From the NCBI GenBank assembly GCA_958296035.1, contig OY282431.1:744001-808000 (forward strand): 64,000 nucleotides of DNA, in the 5' to 3' direction. Both the position numbers and the translations under genes were made by a program. This stretch comes from Paracoccaceae bacterium (GTDB lineage: Bacteria > Pseudomonadota > Alphaproteobacteria > Rhodobacterales > Rhodobacteraceae). The notes under the pieces are model-generated. The model was given only the letters and a program-made list of their open reading frames with translations. It did not search any database and was not told the DNA's origin. How positions within the stretch are numbered: the first letter of the stretch is position 1; every line of letters starts with the position of its first letter. Shown here one piece after another: positions 1-10,455 of this stretch.

Positions 1-1
1 G

Positions 2-352
<351 letters not shown>

Positions 353-632
353 CGTGACACTAGCCAGATGCGACCAGTGATCCCCAGGGTACACGATCTC
401 TTGTGTACCTTCGGGTACAATAGGTATGCGGAAGAGATTGCCGTCAATGTTGGGCTGAGTCGGCCGAGCATATATGCAAGGCGTGTCTTCCGGAATCCAC
501 ATGCAAACGGGACAAATGCCCAAGGCTCGGGCAGACAGCATTAAAGCCGCGAAAACGCCATAGATGAGTCACAGCCTCGATTCGCATCCTGGGATGCTTT
601 GGGACGAGTTATCGCCAAACGACGGTAAGAGG

Positions 633-1421
633 CTAAATGTTGTCGCTTTGAGGCAGGCCCAGCACGTGATAACCGCCGTCCACCACTATGATTTCTCCGG
701 TCGTGCACTTGCCGTGTTCCGAAGCCAGATAGACAGCTGTACCGCCAATGGCTTCCAGCGTCGGATTCGAGCGCAGGGGAGAATTGGCTTGCATGTGGCG
801 AAATGTCTTTCTTGCCCCGCCAATGGCGGCGCCTGCCAGTGTCCGCATTGGCCCCGGACTGATGGCGTTCACCCGGATTCCTTCAGGACCAAGGTCGTTG
901 GCCAGATACCTGACCGATGCTTCAAGTGCTGCCTTTGCAACGCCCATGACATTGTAGAATGGTGTGACACGGTTGGAACCCTGGAAGGTCACGGTCAGCA
1001 GCGTGCCTCCATCTGTCATCAGAGCATGGGATCTTCGGGCCAGCTCAATGAATGAATAGCAGGAAATGGAGAGCGAGTTGTTGAAGTTATCGTGGCTCGT
1101 ATTGATAAATCGTCCTGTCAACTCGTGACGGTCCGAGTAGGCGACGGCATGAACCATGAAGTCGAGCTTGCCCCATTTGTCGGCAATTTGTGCAAAGGCG
1201 CGGTCAAGTGAATCACTGTCCATAACGTCGGCGCGAGCCACAATCGGTGAGCCAAGCCTTCTTGACAGAGGCAGAACACGCTTGGCCAAGTTCTCTGTCT
1301 GATACGTAACCGCCACAACAGCACCATGCTCGTGCATCGCATTGGCAATTCCCCAGGCAATCGATCTCTCGTTGGCGATACCAACGACTAGCCCTCGTTG
1401 CCCTGCTAGCAGTTCTGACAT
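633..1421 (-). CDS. fabI: Enoyl-[acyl-carrier-protein] reductase (NADH)
   Basis: This is the final reduction step of each type II fatty acid elongation cycle, a cytosolic enzyme that reduces trans-2-enoyl-ACP with NADH. The 262-residue length is normal. The short-chain-dehydrogenase fold begins with the FabI-style nucleotide motif GLVVGIANERSIAWGIA (residues 10-26). The catalytic pair is Tyr156 and Lys163 in YNVMGVAK, the same numbering as E. coli FabI. The position matching E. coli Tyr146 is Phe here (TVTFQGSN). The C-terminus has the usual VDGGYHVLG. The gene lies 5 bp after fabB on the same strand, so fabA-fabB-fabI is probably one transcript, an order common in Alphaproteobacteria. The ATG at 1421 fits family length. 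Confidence 0.95.
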   Translation of the reverse strand: MSELLAGQRGLVVGIANERSIAWGIANAMHEHGAVVAVTYQTENLAKRVLPLSRRLGSPIVARADVMDSDSLDRAFAQIADKWGKLDFMVHAVAYSDRHELTGRFINTSHDNFNNSLSISCYSFIELARRSHALMTDGGTLLTVTFQGSNRVTPFYNVMGVAKAALEASVRYLANDLGPEGIRVNAISPGPMRTLAGAAIGGARKTFRHMQANSPLRSNPTLEAIGGTAVYLASEHGKCTTGEIIVVDGGYHVLGLPQSDNI

Positions 1422-1426
1422 TGAGG

Positions 1427-2653
1427 CTAACCTGTGTGCCTGCTCAGCGCCAAGGTGGCGTTTGTTCCCCCAAAACCAAAACTGTTGGAAAGTACGGTAT
1501 CGATATCAACGTCTTCGATGAGTGCAGTCGCAATTTCCCCTGGCTCGATGTCCGGATCAAGGTTGGTGACATTTGCCGAAGCTGAGATGAATCTCCCTTC
1601 CATCATGAGCAGTGAATAAATGGCCTCGTGAACGCCAGTTGCGCCCAGACTGTGTCCCGTCAATGACTTTGTCGAGCTGATCGGAGGCTGCCGAGTGTCG
1701 GCAAACACTCTTCTTACAGCCTGAACCTCGGAGACATCCCCAACAGGTGTCGAAGTACCATGTGCATTGATATAGTCGACCGTCCTGTCGCCCAGATCAG
1801 CCATGGCGAGACGCATCGCTCTTTCGCCGCCCTCACCCGAAGGAGCAACCATATCAAAACCGTCCGAGGTGGCACCATAGCCGGTGACTTCGGCATATAT
1901 CCGGCTGCCTCTGGCAAGCGCATGGTCCAATTCCTCAAGCACCACCACGCCGCCACCGCCGGCAATGACAAATCCATCCCTGGTGGCATCGAAGGGCCTG
2001 GAGGCCGTTTCCGGAACGTCGTTGTACTTTGAACTCATGGCCGCCATGGCATCGAATAGGCACGACAGGGTCCAGTCGATCTCTTCGCCTCCACCGGCAA
2101 ATACAATGTCCTGTAGACCATATCTGATCTGCTCGGTCCCATTGCCGATGCAATGTGCCGAAGTGGCGCATGCCGAGGTTATGGAATAGTTGACGCCCTT
2201 GATGCGAAACGGTGTGGCCAGGCAGGCTGAATTGGTAGACGACATGCAGCGCGTGACCATGAACGGTCCCATTCGCCTCGGGCTGCCCTTGGCCTTGACT
2301 ATATTGTGGGCAAGAAAGAAGTTTGATGTCGAGGGCCCACCCGACCCCATAATGAGGCCGGTTCGGTCGTTCGAGACATCATTGTCCTCAAGGCCCGCAT
2401 CTGCAATAGCCTGCTCCATCGCGATATAATTGAAGGCAGCGCCCGGCCCCATAAAACGCAGCTGGCGTTTTGATATACGCTCCTTAAGATTGATCTTCGG
2501 AACGCCATGTATCCTGCTTCTAAAACCGTTTTCTGCATATTCGGGGCTGAACGAAATCCCCGACTTGCCTTCTCTCAGGGACTGCGCGACTTCGTGCTTA
2601 TTGTTGCCGATCGGCGATACAATTCCGATGCCGGTGATGACAACACGTTTCAT
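1427..2653 (-). CDS. fabB: 3-oxoacyl-[acyl-carrier-protein] synthase I
   Basis: This condensing enzyme elongates cis-3-decenoyl-ACP and so commits carbon to unsaturated fatty acids. The protein has 408 residues, a standard length. Catalytic residues are visible: Cys162 in [10 protein letters not shown], His298 in [11 protein letters not shown], and Lys329 and His334 in [15 protein letters not shown]. This is the Cys-His-His triad of the KAS I/II group. The first residues [16 protein letters not shown] are typical of FabB, so the ATG start is secure. It sits between fabA and fabI, which supports assignment as FabB rather than FabF. Confidence 0.96.
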   Translation of the reverse strand: MKRVVITGIGIVSPIGNNKHEVAQSLREGKSGISFSPEYAENGFRSRIHGVPKINLKERISKRQLRFMGPGAAFNYIAMEQAIADAGLEDNDVSNDRTGLIMGSGGPSTSNFFLAHNIVKAKGSPRRMGPFMVTRCMSSTNSACLATPFRIKGVNYSITSACATSAHCIGNGTEQIRYGLQDIVFAGGGEEIDWTLSCLFDAMAAMSSKYNDVPETASRPFDATRDGFVIAGGGGVVVLEELDHALARGSRIYAEVTGYGATSDGFDMVAPSGEGGERAMRLAMADLGDRTVDYINAHGTSTPVGDVSEVQAVRRVFADTRQPPISSTKSLTGHSLGATGVHEAIYSLLMMEGRFISASANVTNLDPDIEPGEIATALIEDVDIDTVLSNSFGFGGTNATLALSRHTG

Positions 2654-2680
2654 TTGGATTCCTGCAATCGAATGGCTGGG

Positions 2681-3187
2681 TCAGTCTACGTAAAGTCCGA
2701 CCTTCATTCCCTTGGTTCTGTATATTTCTTGCCCGTCGGAAAGTACTCGGCCGTTGGCAACTCCCATTTTGAGTTTTCCATGCCACACACGCGTGAAATC
2801 GACGATATAGGTCAGCAACTTGCACCTTGGGGTAACCATGTTGCTGAATCTGACCTCGGCGACTCCCAGCGCCCGACCCTTGCCCGGCAATCCCCGCCAA
2901 CCGAGGTTGAACCCAGTCAGCTGCCAAAGCGCATCCAGACCAAGACATCCCGGCATGATGGGGTCTCCGACAAAGTGGCAGTCGAAAAACCATAGATCCG
3001 GTTTGATGTCCAGTTCTGCCACAACGTGGCCCTGGCCGTGCGTGCCACCGTTTTTCGAGATTTCGGTAATTCGCTCGAACATCAGCATGGGAGGCATCGG
3101 CAGCTGTGCGTTTCCGGGCCCAAACATTTCGCCGCGGGCGCACTCGATCAGCGCGTTAAGGTCGAATGTATTAGGTAATTGTGGCAT
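2681..3187 (-). CDS. fabA: 3-hydroxydecanoyl-[acyl-carrier-protein] dehydratase/isomerase
   Basis: FabA dehydrates 3-hydroxydecanoyl-ACP and isomerises the trans-2 to the cis-3 double bond. This is the branch point for anaerobic-type unsaturated fatty acid synthesis. The 168 residues form one hot-dog domain. The active-site helix region [20 protein letters not shown] contains catalytic His71 and Asp85, matching E. coli His70 and Asp84. It is the first gene of the fabA-fabB-fabI run and starts 27 bp before fabB. In many rhizobia the iron regulator gene irr precedes fabA. No irr-like reading frame is seen here. Confidence 0.96.
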   Translation of the reverse strand: MPQLPNTFDLNALIECARGEMFGPGNAQLPMPPMLMFERITEISKNGGTHGQGHVVAELDIKPDLWFFDCHFVGDPIMPGCLGLDALWQLTGFNLGWRGLPGKGRALGVAEVRFSNMVTPRCKLLTYIVDFTRVWHGKLKMGVANGRVLSDGQEIYRTKGMKVGLYVD

Positions 3188-3634
3188 ACCGCAAGCACCA
3201 GATATCGTGAAATTTTCCTCTCACTCAACTAGCACCTGCCGAAATCCAATTGCAATTAGAATTCGAAAGTGACGAAGGCGTTTGAGAGAGCAAGCGACCG
3301 ATACGTCCGTGCCGACTGGCTCTTGAATTCCGAAGTTGTGCCTTGCGCCCTGTGCAGCCGCGGTTGCTGCAACCCGCATCAGGACAATTGGATCATTACC
3401 AAGCGTCAGCCCTATCACACCACAGAGACCCTGACATACTCTGGAGTCGCGAGAGGGAGCCAGTACAGTCCGCGGATTGGTACCATTGAACCACTTCTTT
3501 CTGGCCCGAAGAACAAGGAACATACTGACTAACGGCAGTCTGCTCAGACCTGGTGGCTGAAAGGTCAAACACAAGAGAGTCGGTTTCGCCTGTGCCGAAT
3601 GCATCCCTGTCATGAGGACGGAAGTTACAAGGGA
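3188..3634. other. Gene-free stretch upstream of fabA
   Basis: About 450 bp between the start of fabA and the end of the broken oxidase gene. It should hold the fab promoter because the operon is transcribed leftward. No convincing -35/-10 pair, regulator gene or RNA gene could be identified by reading. Confidence 0.4.
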
Positions 3635-4880
3635 TCACCTGGCCAGGTTGGCCACGAAATCATGCAACCGGAAGCGAAGGTCGGCAAGGGGCATGAACCA
3701 CGGATGGCCATTGTAGTACCAGCGGGTTGGCAATGGAATCTGTGCAAACGCGGTGTCGCCCTCCGGGTCGTCCAGGATTTGGAGAGCCACCTTGTAGCCA
3801 AGCCACGGTGCCATGCTATTGCCGTTGCCGCAATAACCCATGGCGTGCCAGATGCCTTCGAGTTTTCCAACATGAGGCAGCGTCGCAAAGGTAAAGCCAG
3901 TTTTGCCCCACCAGCGATGCGTCAATTCCACGCCGCGTAGCTTGGGGAAAATACCTCCCATCAGAGTGCGCAATTGGCGCTCATAGAATGCGTCCGAAGG
4001 CTTGAACAAGGCCGCTCGACCTCCAAAGATGATTCTTTTCCCGTCTGGTGACGCCCTGTAATAGCAGTGGCGTTGGCGCGTCTCTACGATCATTCGCCGA
4101 CCTGGAATCAGGTCCAATACAATGTTCTCATCTAGTTCCCGGGTTGCGACAAGAAAACTGGGCACCGGGAGGACATGGTGGCTGAGCCTGCCCAACGACC
4201 TGGTCGTGTATCCATTGGTAGCAAGCAGAACCACACCGGCGCGTACGATGCCGCGGGATGTGTGCAGCGTAAAACCGCCGCTGGACCGCTCGATGTTCTG
4301 TACAAGGCATTTGCCCTGCAACCCACCTGGCCGGGTTGAGACCGCCGTGCAAGTCATAAATGATTGCGCCTCTGTAGGCGTTGGTGCCGATTTCGTGATG
4401 AAGGTCCTGTCTTGCAACTGGCGTTGCTGAAACGGGCACCATGCTTTGCAGTTTCTCGAGACTACGCATCATCGGGTTGTATTCAGCCGACCTCCAGAAA
4501 ACGTTCAATCTTCCCGCTTGGCGAAAGTCGCACTCGATTGCCTCACTCTCCATGAAGCGAAGTACAAATTCGGTCGATTCGATGTGCAGCTAGGAAAGCA
4601 GACGAGTGGACAGGTCGTATCCGTAGCGCGCAACCATCTGGTCCTGAGAAATGCGCAGGCCACCGCCGATCATGCCGCCGTTGCGAGAACTTGCTCCCTG
4701 CCCCGGATTTCTTGCATCACAGACGAGAACCGACATGCCATTGCTGGCAAGCGTGTGTGCTACTGTCAGGCCGGTCAATCCAGCACCGACGACAACGCAT
4801 TCTACCTCGGCTGGTAGGGAGCTGACCTCGCAAGGAACAGGGCGACAATCATCTTCCCGCCAATAGGGTGTGTTTTTCAT
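3635..4880 (-). pseudogene. FAD-dependent amine/amino-acid oxidase (DAO family), broken by a stop and a frameshift
   Basis: Together the pieces encode a D-amino-acid-oxidase-type flavoprotein, most like gamma-glutamylputrescine or glycine oxidases. The N-terminal part (4590-4880) has a dinucleotide-binding motif, VVVGAGLTGLTVAHTLA, and then SSRNGGMIGGG. It is ended by an in-frame TAG at 4590-4592. The same frame continues through GGLNPARWVAGQ to about 4320. The rest (substrate-binding and C-terminal FAD regions, including GYCGNGNSMAPWLGYKVA) continues in another frame to 3635. One nonsense mutation and one indel near 4320 therefore inactivate it. The full reconstructed length, about 415 residues, is normal, so the decay looks recent. 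The exact substrate is not certain. Confidence 0.85.
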
Positions 4881-5068
4881 TCACAACTCCTGGACTGCAG
4901 GAATATAGGCTATCGAGTGAAGCGATCCTCTCTCGGAATATCGAATGGGAAAGGCGAAGTCGGGGCCTGCCATACGCCTGATTCCACGGTTTCTGGAAAG
5001 TCTTTGCCAGAAACAGCCAGGTCGTTGCCGCTTGGCGACTGACGACTAGATTCGTCCTTCCGGTTCGG

Positions 5069-5581
5069 TTAGTTCTTTCGTTGCTTCAACACAGCCCGGA
5101 TTCGTGCCACTGCGGACGGTACTTCTGTATGGAGCGCAGACTCAAGCATTCGATCGATCTCGTGCCTGTATTCAGGGTACTGGCAGGCAAGTACATGAGC
5201 GGCATTATAGGTCCAAGCTCGCACAAACTTGTTGCGACTGGCAAGCGACCTGTCGATGTGCTGACGCAGGCGTTCTTTTCTGGATTCGGGGATGCGCAGA
5301 AACGGAATTGATTGGAGGAGATGCAGTCGAGGTTGCCAAGTGAGGCAGTCAAAAAGAATGTCAAGAATTGCGCCGTGTTGCCTTGCAGCAAGGGATCCTC
5401 CGTGCGAAAGATGATGCTTGATCAACCATGTAGCGTTCTGAGCCAGGTCGTCATGGCGGGCAGCGTCGATTAGTCTTGCCAGGTAGTCACTCTGTTGAAA
5501 GACGCTGTCATGCAAGAGCTTCAGCTCCCGCACGCTTTGCTGCTTGCCGAGTTGGGCATGAAATCCAGCAAATCTAGTCAT
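5069..5581 (-). CDS. HEAT-repeat-like hypothetical protein
   Basis: A 170-residue, helix-rich, soluble protein with no signal peptide or membrane segment. I do not recognise a named family. The pattern of about 35-residue units with alternating hydrophobic and charged positions, for example around residues 80-165 (RNKFVRAWTYNAAHVLACQ), resembles HEAT/PBS-type repeats that act as protein-binding scaffolds. The frame is clean over its whole length and its composition matches true genes nearby, so I believe it is real. It stands alone between the broken oxidase gene and a decayed region, so context gives no job. Confidence 0.6.
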   Translation of the reverse strand: MTRFAGFHAQLGKQQSVRELKLLHDSVFQQSDYLARLIDAARHDDLAQNATWLIKHHLSHGGSLAARQHGAILDILFDCLTWQPRLHLLQSIPFLRIPESRKERLRQHIDRSLASRNKFVRAWTYNAAHVLACQYPEYRHEIDRMLESALHTEVPSAVARIRAVLKQRKN

Positions 5582-6867
5582 GGCACTGGCCTATTATCTG
5601 CCGCGCATGTGCGCCTAGGCACAAGATTGTCATTGCTTGCAATTTATTACCTTTTGTTCCTTTTCATTGGCCCTCACAATCCGACTTACTGGGGTTGCAC
5701 CATTCGTGCGGCAGCTAGGTGCTGGTCCGGCTGTTCACTTCAAGAACACTCTCAACCGGTGCAACGTGCTGCCGGATTCTACCGGGCTCCTGTCGCCGTT
5801 CAGCGAGCTTGCACCCCATGGCTGGTCAGCTGGGCATGTACAGCGCAGCCGTTGCCATTCCAATTTCCACAAAGGCCCGGAAATATTCAAGTTCAGGGTC
5901 CCATTTCCAACCGCACTGCGGGTTATTGTATCGCTGTGGACTCCTGGTTGCTTCGATAATTCTTGATTCCCAGCAATCTCGTTATGACATGTATTCTACG
6001 TCTTTGCCGGAATGGAGGCATGATTCAGGTTTGGTAAGTGGTGATGGAATGTGAGGTGAGGGGCAGCGACCGTATGGCGGTCACCGAGGATGTTGGTTGG
6101 CCATGTTTGAGAGCCTCAGCATGCGGGTGCTTTGCCACAACTCAACAAGCCGGTCACAATAGGCATGAAGGCCAGCCGATTGAGTGTAACCAGCATCGCC
6201 TGGAGTTTGGACTTGCCATGTCCGATGTTGTTCAATGTCTTGAAGGCTTCATGGTCTATGTTCAGTTGCAGCCCGTTGACACGGCGTGCAGCTGACCTAT
6301 CCCGTCGGTAGGTCATGGAGCCATCGGCAAATGAAGAGTTTTATGTCCCTGCCCTTGATATTGGTGGCAGCAGAAAGCAGAAGTCCGGAAGTTCTCCACT
6401 GACATCTCGTCTATGAGAATTGGGGCAGTCATTGAACGAACAGACTCTTTCTGAGGTGGACTTGCATGCCTCCCCTGGCCTTGATTGAAAAACGATAGGC
6501 ACATTCCCCGGTGGGTATGTCAACTACAACCGCACTGTTACAGGATATCATGGGCCAAATGTTCAGAAACCAGTCCTCTGGCGAAGATGCCAGGTCAAGC
6601 CTGGTTTCAGTACGGTTGGCATTTGTTACTCTTAGCCCGACTTAGTACATTTTCCCACAGGTCCACGTCCAGAAGAGCCGAGTGCCGATCTCGGTTCGTT
6701 TGGGTGCCCGCTTGTAAAGCAGTTTGCGATTAACTCGAGATGTTTGACAAGGCTTCAGCAATTGCCGATTGTCGAATCTGGAGCCATTCACAAATACTGC
6801 GTCAGCCTGACGCTTCACCGCCCCAAACCGAGGCGGTCTATTTCTTGCCAAACAGGGAGGCATTCTG
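5582..6867. other. Long decayed intergenic region
   Basis: Nearly 1.3 kb with no intact gene. The only recognisable content is a transposase scrap at about 6116-6316 on the minus strand. The 3' end of this stretch carries the ribosome-binding site (AGGGAGG at 6854-6860) of the dehydratase gene that follows. Confidence 0.5.
6116..6316 (-). pseudogene. Transposase remnant (C-terminal, ISNCY-like)
   Basis: A 66-residue open frame contains DHEAFKTLNNIGHGKSKLQ followed by a leucine-rich TLNRLAF segment. This matches the conserved C-terminal block of DDE transposases whose ends read roughly IENExFNxLKxxGYxxEHNFGHG, followed by a TLNLLAF-type segment. The typical Tyr and Glu-His residues before the GHG are lost. 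It is a small scrap and not functional. A second, better preserved fragment of the same type lies at 45690-46070 on the plus strand. Confidence 0.55.
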
Positions 6868-8580
6868 ATGACGAGTAACGGTCGTCGTAGTAGAGGATGG
6901 TACGGAAAGCTGGACAGGGATGGCTTCATTCATCGCAGCTGGATGAAGAACCAGGGCTTCCCCGACCACGCTTTTGATGGTCGACCCATTATCGGGATCT
7001 GCAACACTTGGTCGGAATTTACGCCGTGCAATGCAGGGCTGCGCGTTCTCGCCAAGGCCGTAAAGCGTGGCGTATGGGAAGCCGGTGGCTTTCCGGTGGA
7101 ATTCCCCACAACCTCGCTGGGCGAGACCCAGATGAAACCGACTGCCATGCTGTTTCGCAACTTACTGGCAATGGATGTCGAGGAGTGCATCCGTGCCTAC
7201 GGGATGGATGGCGTGGTGCTGCTGGGTGGATGTGACAAGACGACGCCAGGTCAGATCATGGGTGCAGCCTCGGTTGACTTGCCAACCATCGTGGTGTCCG
7301 CAGGCCCGATGTTGAACGGCAAGTGGCGTGGCAGGGACATTGGGTCCGGCACGCATGTCTGGAAGTTCTCCGAAGATGTCAGGGCCGGCCAGATGACGAT
7401 CCAGGAGTTCATGTCTGCCGAGGCTGGCAACAGTCGGTCAGTTGGAACCTGCATGACCATGGGCACAGCCTCAACCATGGCCAGTCTGGTCGAGGTCATG
7501 GGACTGAGTCTGCCGACAAACGCAGCCTTGCCGGCAGTTGACGCAAGACGAACAACCCTTGCCCACCTTACCGGCCGCCGTATTGTCAGACTGGTTGAGG
7601 ATGATGTCAGACTTTCCCGAATCCTGACAAGGGAGAGTTTTGAGAATGCCATTCTTGCCAACGCTGCCATTGGAGGTTCAAGCAATGCCGTCGTGCACCT
7701 GTTGGCCATCGCAGGCAGATTGGGCGTCGAACTGACTCTGGACGATTTTGAATTGGGAGCCGACATTCCGCTGCTCGTCAACTGCATGCCCTCCGGTCAG
7801 TATCTGATGGAAGACTTTTGTTATGCAGGAGGCATACCAGCCGTTCTGGCTGAACTTGGAAATCGGCTGCGTTTTGCCACCACGGTGCTTCAATCGGATA
7901 TCAGGGATTACTGTGCGGATGCCGAGTGTTACAATCGCGACGTAATTGCTGCCTTCGAAGACCCGGTCAAGGACGCTGCGGGAATCAGGGTGCTGAGAGG
8001 ATCTCTGGCACCGGACGGCGCCATAATCAAACCATCGGCAGCCTCACCGGAGTTGTTGGAGCATACCGGACCGGCAGTGGTTTTTGAAAATATCGAAGAT
8101 CTCAGGGAACGAATAGATGACGAAAACCTTGAGGTAACCCGCAACAGCGTTTTGGTGCTGAAGGGCTGTGGCCCCAGAGGCTATCCGGGGATGCCCGAGG
8201 TTGGCAACATGCCGATACCAAAGCGACTGGCCGGCCAGGGCATACGGGACATGGTGAGGATTTCAGACGCGCGCATGTCAGGAACAGCATTCGGAACGGT
8301 TGTGCTGCACGTGGCACCGGAAGCGCAGATTGGAGGGCCACTGGCACTGGTTCGTACAGGCGACCAGATCATGCTTTCTGCAAGTCGCGGCAAGCTGGAA
8401 TTGCTTGTAGATAGTCGCGAACTTGCGCGTCGCCGGGAAAGCTGGCGTCCGGAAGCGCAGCGATACAGCCGCGGCTATGCCAGGCTGTACACCGATCACG
8501 TCCTGCAGGCCCATCAAGGTGCCGATCTGGATTTTCTGGTCGGCAAGGATACCCGCCCTGTAACTCGGGAGAGTCATTGA
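6868..8580 (+). CDS. IlvD/Edd-family dehydratase, sugar-acid (pentonate/arabonate-type)
   Basis: An Fe-S cluster dehydratase of 570 residues. The opening (RDGFIHRSWMKNQGFPDHAFDG, residues 17-38) and the GRPIIGICNTWSEFTPCN block are characteristic of the aldonate dehydratase branch (L-arabonate, D-xylonate) rather than of biosynthetic dihydroxyacid dehydratase. Putative cluster cysteines are in the TPCN, LGGCDKTTPGQIMGAAS and VGTCMTMGTAST segments. Branch members remove water from sugar acids to give 2-keto-3-deoxy acids. The true substrate cannot be read from sequence. A strong Shine-Dalgarno (AGGGAGG) lies 7 bp before the ATG. No aldolase or transporter gene is adjacent. Confidence 0.85.
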   Translation: MTSNGRRSRGWYGKLDRDGFIHRSWMKNQGFPDHAFDGRPIIGICNTWSEFTPCNAGLRVLAKAVKRGVWEAGGFPVEFPTTSLGETQMKPTAMLFRNLLAMDVEECIRAYGMDGVVLLGGCDKTTPGQIMGAASVDLPTIVVSAGPMLNGKWRGRDIGSGTHVWKFSEDVRAGQMTIQEFMSAEAGNSRSVGTCMTMGTASTMASLVEVMGLSLPTNAALPAVDARRTTLAHLTGRRIVRLVEDDVRLSRILTRESFENAILANAAIGGSSNAVVHLLAIAGRLGVELTLDDFELGADIPLLVNCMPSGQYLMEDFCYAGGIPAVLAELGNRLRFATTVLQSDIRDYCADAECYNRDVIAAFEDPVKDAAGIRVLRGSLAPDGAIIKPSAASPELLEHTGPAVVFENIEDLRERIDDENLEVTRNSVLVLKGCGPRGYPGMPEVGNMPIPKRLAGQGIRDMVRISDARMSGTAFGTVVLHVAPEAQIGGPLALVRTGDQIMLSASRGKLELLVDSRELARRRESWRPEAQRYSRGYARLYTDHVLQAHQGADLDFLVGKDTRPVTRESH

Positions 8581-8775
8581 CGAATTACCCAAGGTCAAGC
8601 GGAGCTCTTACAATCAGACATGACTTTTTGCGGATGGACGTCAGGACCGACATGATCTGTCCCTGCGACCATGTCCAGACCGGAAGTCTCAATTTCACGA
8701 TGAGGCAGAATTGAATCTCAATTGGCGCGGCTTGCACCTTGTTAACGCGCGTTTCCGAGACTAACTCTCCAGGTT

Positions 8776-9573
8776 ATGCGTATACCATTTACCAAATCGA
8801 AAACCATTGTGTCGGTGTTGCGGCTGGAAGGCATAATTCTGTCCGGCGCACGGGCTTCCCAAAATGCGATCAATGATCAGGTCTTGGGTCCACTTGTCGA
8901 GAAGGCCTTTGCGAAGGGAAAACCAGTGGCAGTGGCTTTGGCGATCAACTCGCCAGGGGGGTCACCGGTACAGAGTTCCCTGATTACGTCTCGCATTTCC
9001 CGCCTGGCCAAGGAAAAGAAGATTCCGGTCTACGCGTTTGTCGAGGACGTCGCGGCCTCGGGTGGATACTGGTTGGCCGTTTGCGCCGACAAGATTTATG
9101 TCGACGAGAGTTCGATCGTCGGTTCGATTGGTGTCATTTCCGCTTCCTTCGGATTTCACGAGTTGTTGCAGAAGTCGGGAATCGAAAGGCGCCTGCACAC
9201 TGCCGGCGACGACAAGAGCATGCTGGACCCGTTCCTGCCCGAGGACCCGAAAGACGTCGAACGCCTGCACCGCATTCAGAAGGAAGTCCATACCTCGTTT
9301 ATCGACCATGTGCAGCGAAATCGCGGTGAGCAGATAGGCGAGAAGGACCTGTTTACCGGCGAATTCTGGACGGGCAAACAGGCTGTTGACCTCGGCTTGG
9401 CCGATGAAGTTGGTCACCTGGTGCCCAAAATGAAGGAACAATTCGGCGAAAAGGTGAAATTCAACGTTTATGTCAAGAAACGGAAGTTTTTTTCACCCTT
9501 CAGCAGCCAGTTGGCCAGTTCGTTGATTTCTGCTGCCGACGAGCGGGCGGCCTGGTCTCGTTACGGTATGTGA
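8776..9573 (+). CDS. S49-family serine peptidase (SppA/SohB-like)
   Basis: A 265-residue peptidase of the signal-peptide-peptidase type, with the ClpP-like fold. The nucleophile is probably Ser95 in VAASGGYWLA and the general base Lys147 in GDDKSMLDPF. The 52-residue spacing equals that of the Ser/Lys dyad in Bacillus SppA. The substrate groove segment AINSPGGSPVQS is present at 57-68. There is no obvious N-terminal membrane anchor, so it may be cytosolic or peripheral. The ATG start gives the usual length of short alphaproteobacterial S49 proteins. It stands between unrelated genes. Confidence 0.88.
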   Translation: MRIPFTKSKTIVSVLRLEGIILSGARASQNAINDQVLGPLVEKAFAKGKPVAVALAINSPGGSPVQSSLITSRISRLAKEKKIPVYAFVEDVAASGGYWLAVCADKIYVDESSIVGSIGVISASFGFHELLQKSGIERRLHTAGDDKSMLDPFLPEDPKDVERLHRIQKEVHTSFIDHVQRNRGEQIGEKDLFTGEFWTGKQAVDLGLADEVGHLVPKMKEQFGEKVKFNVYVKKRKFFSPFSSQLASSLISAADERAAWSRYGM

Positions 9574-9648
9574 GCCGGCTGGTTACACGACCGATCACTG
9601 TTACAGCGACGGTGAGGTGAGTTTAAGCCTCCAATTGCAGCCGGCAGA

Positions 9649-10455
9649 TTGAGGATTCCTCTTTCGGTGATTGAGATAGCTGAACAACACAATCCCCGCC
9701 AGGCAGCCCTTGTTACTGGTGCGTCCAAGCGGTTGGGGCGGGCCATGGTCCTGGCTCTGGCGAGACGCGGAACTGATGTCGCCATTCACTATTACTCCTC
9801 AGGAGACGAAGCGCAGGCTTTGGTAAGGGAAGCGACATCCTTGGGTGTGTGTGCCACAGCTATACAAGCAGATTTCCTGAGGGAGGCGGAAGTCGAGAGA
9901 CTTGTGGCCAGGGCAACAGAGGAGTTGCGTCGCCCACTCAGTGTTCTGGTTAACAATGCTTCGGTTTTCGAAAGCGATACGATCACTGACGCAACTCGCA
10001 AGAGTTGGGACCGTCACATCGAAACCAATCTGCGGGCACCGTTCGTACTCGTGCAAAAGTTCGCAGCTCAGGTCGCCAAGTCAACAGTCGACCATAACGG
10101 TGAACCGGTCGCCCGAGGATGCATAGTCAATCTTGTAGATCAGAGAGTTGCGAAGCCGACCCCCTACTTTGCGACCTACACAGTTTCGAAAATGGCACTC
10201 TGGGACTTTACTCGGACAGCAGCTCTTGCGCTTGCGCCCCGCATCCGCGTGAACGCAATTGGCCCTGGTCCAACACTGCTCGCTGAACGGCAGAGTGTGC
10301 TACACTTCCAGCAACAACGGCAGGCCACGATACTGAATAGGGGAGCCAATCCGGGTGATGTTGTTGCAGCATTGGTATACATCTTGGAGTCGCCTTCATT
10401 AACTGGTCAGTTAATTTGCGTGGATGGCGGTCAACACCTTGGCTGGCGGCCCTAA
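9649..10455 (+). CDS. Short-chain dehydrogenase, pteridine-reductase/FolM-like
   Basis: A 268-residue NAD(P)H-dependent reductase. The cofactor motif is TGASKRLGRAM. The TGxxxRxG pattern is that of pteridine reductases and FolM dihydromonapterin reductase, rather than the usual TGxxxGxG. Other SDR hallmarks are the LVNNASVF strand, the YTVSK catalytic Tyr-Lys pair and the IRVNAIGPGPTL segment after it. The C-terminus TGQLICVDGGQHLGW is typical. The listed start is a TTG. A GTG at 9667 is equally plausible, and no ATG occurs before the fold begins. Substrate is inferred only from the family. Confidence 0.82.
   Translation: MRIPLSVIEIAEQHNPRQAALVTGASKRLGRAMVLALARRGTDVAIHYYSSGDEAQALVREATSLGVCATAIQADFLREAEVERLVARATEELRRPLSVLVNNASVFESDTITDATRKSWDRHIETNLRAPFVLVQKFAAQVAKSTVDHNGEPVARGCIVNLVDQRVAKPTPYFATYTVSKMALWDFTRTAALALAPRIRVNAIGPGPTLLAERQSVLHFQQQRQATILNRGANPGDVVAALVYILESPSLTGQLICVDGGQHLGWRP

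Noticed and set aside
564-1055. Long plus-strand frame over fabI
   Set aside because: It is antisense to a clear enoyl reductase and rich in unlikely residues.
9561-9789. Minus-strand frames over the gap between the S49 and SDR genes
   Set aside because: Antisense to the start of the SDR gene, with no family features.
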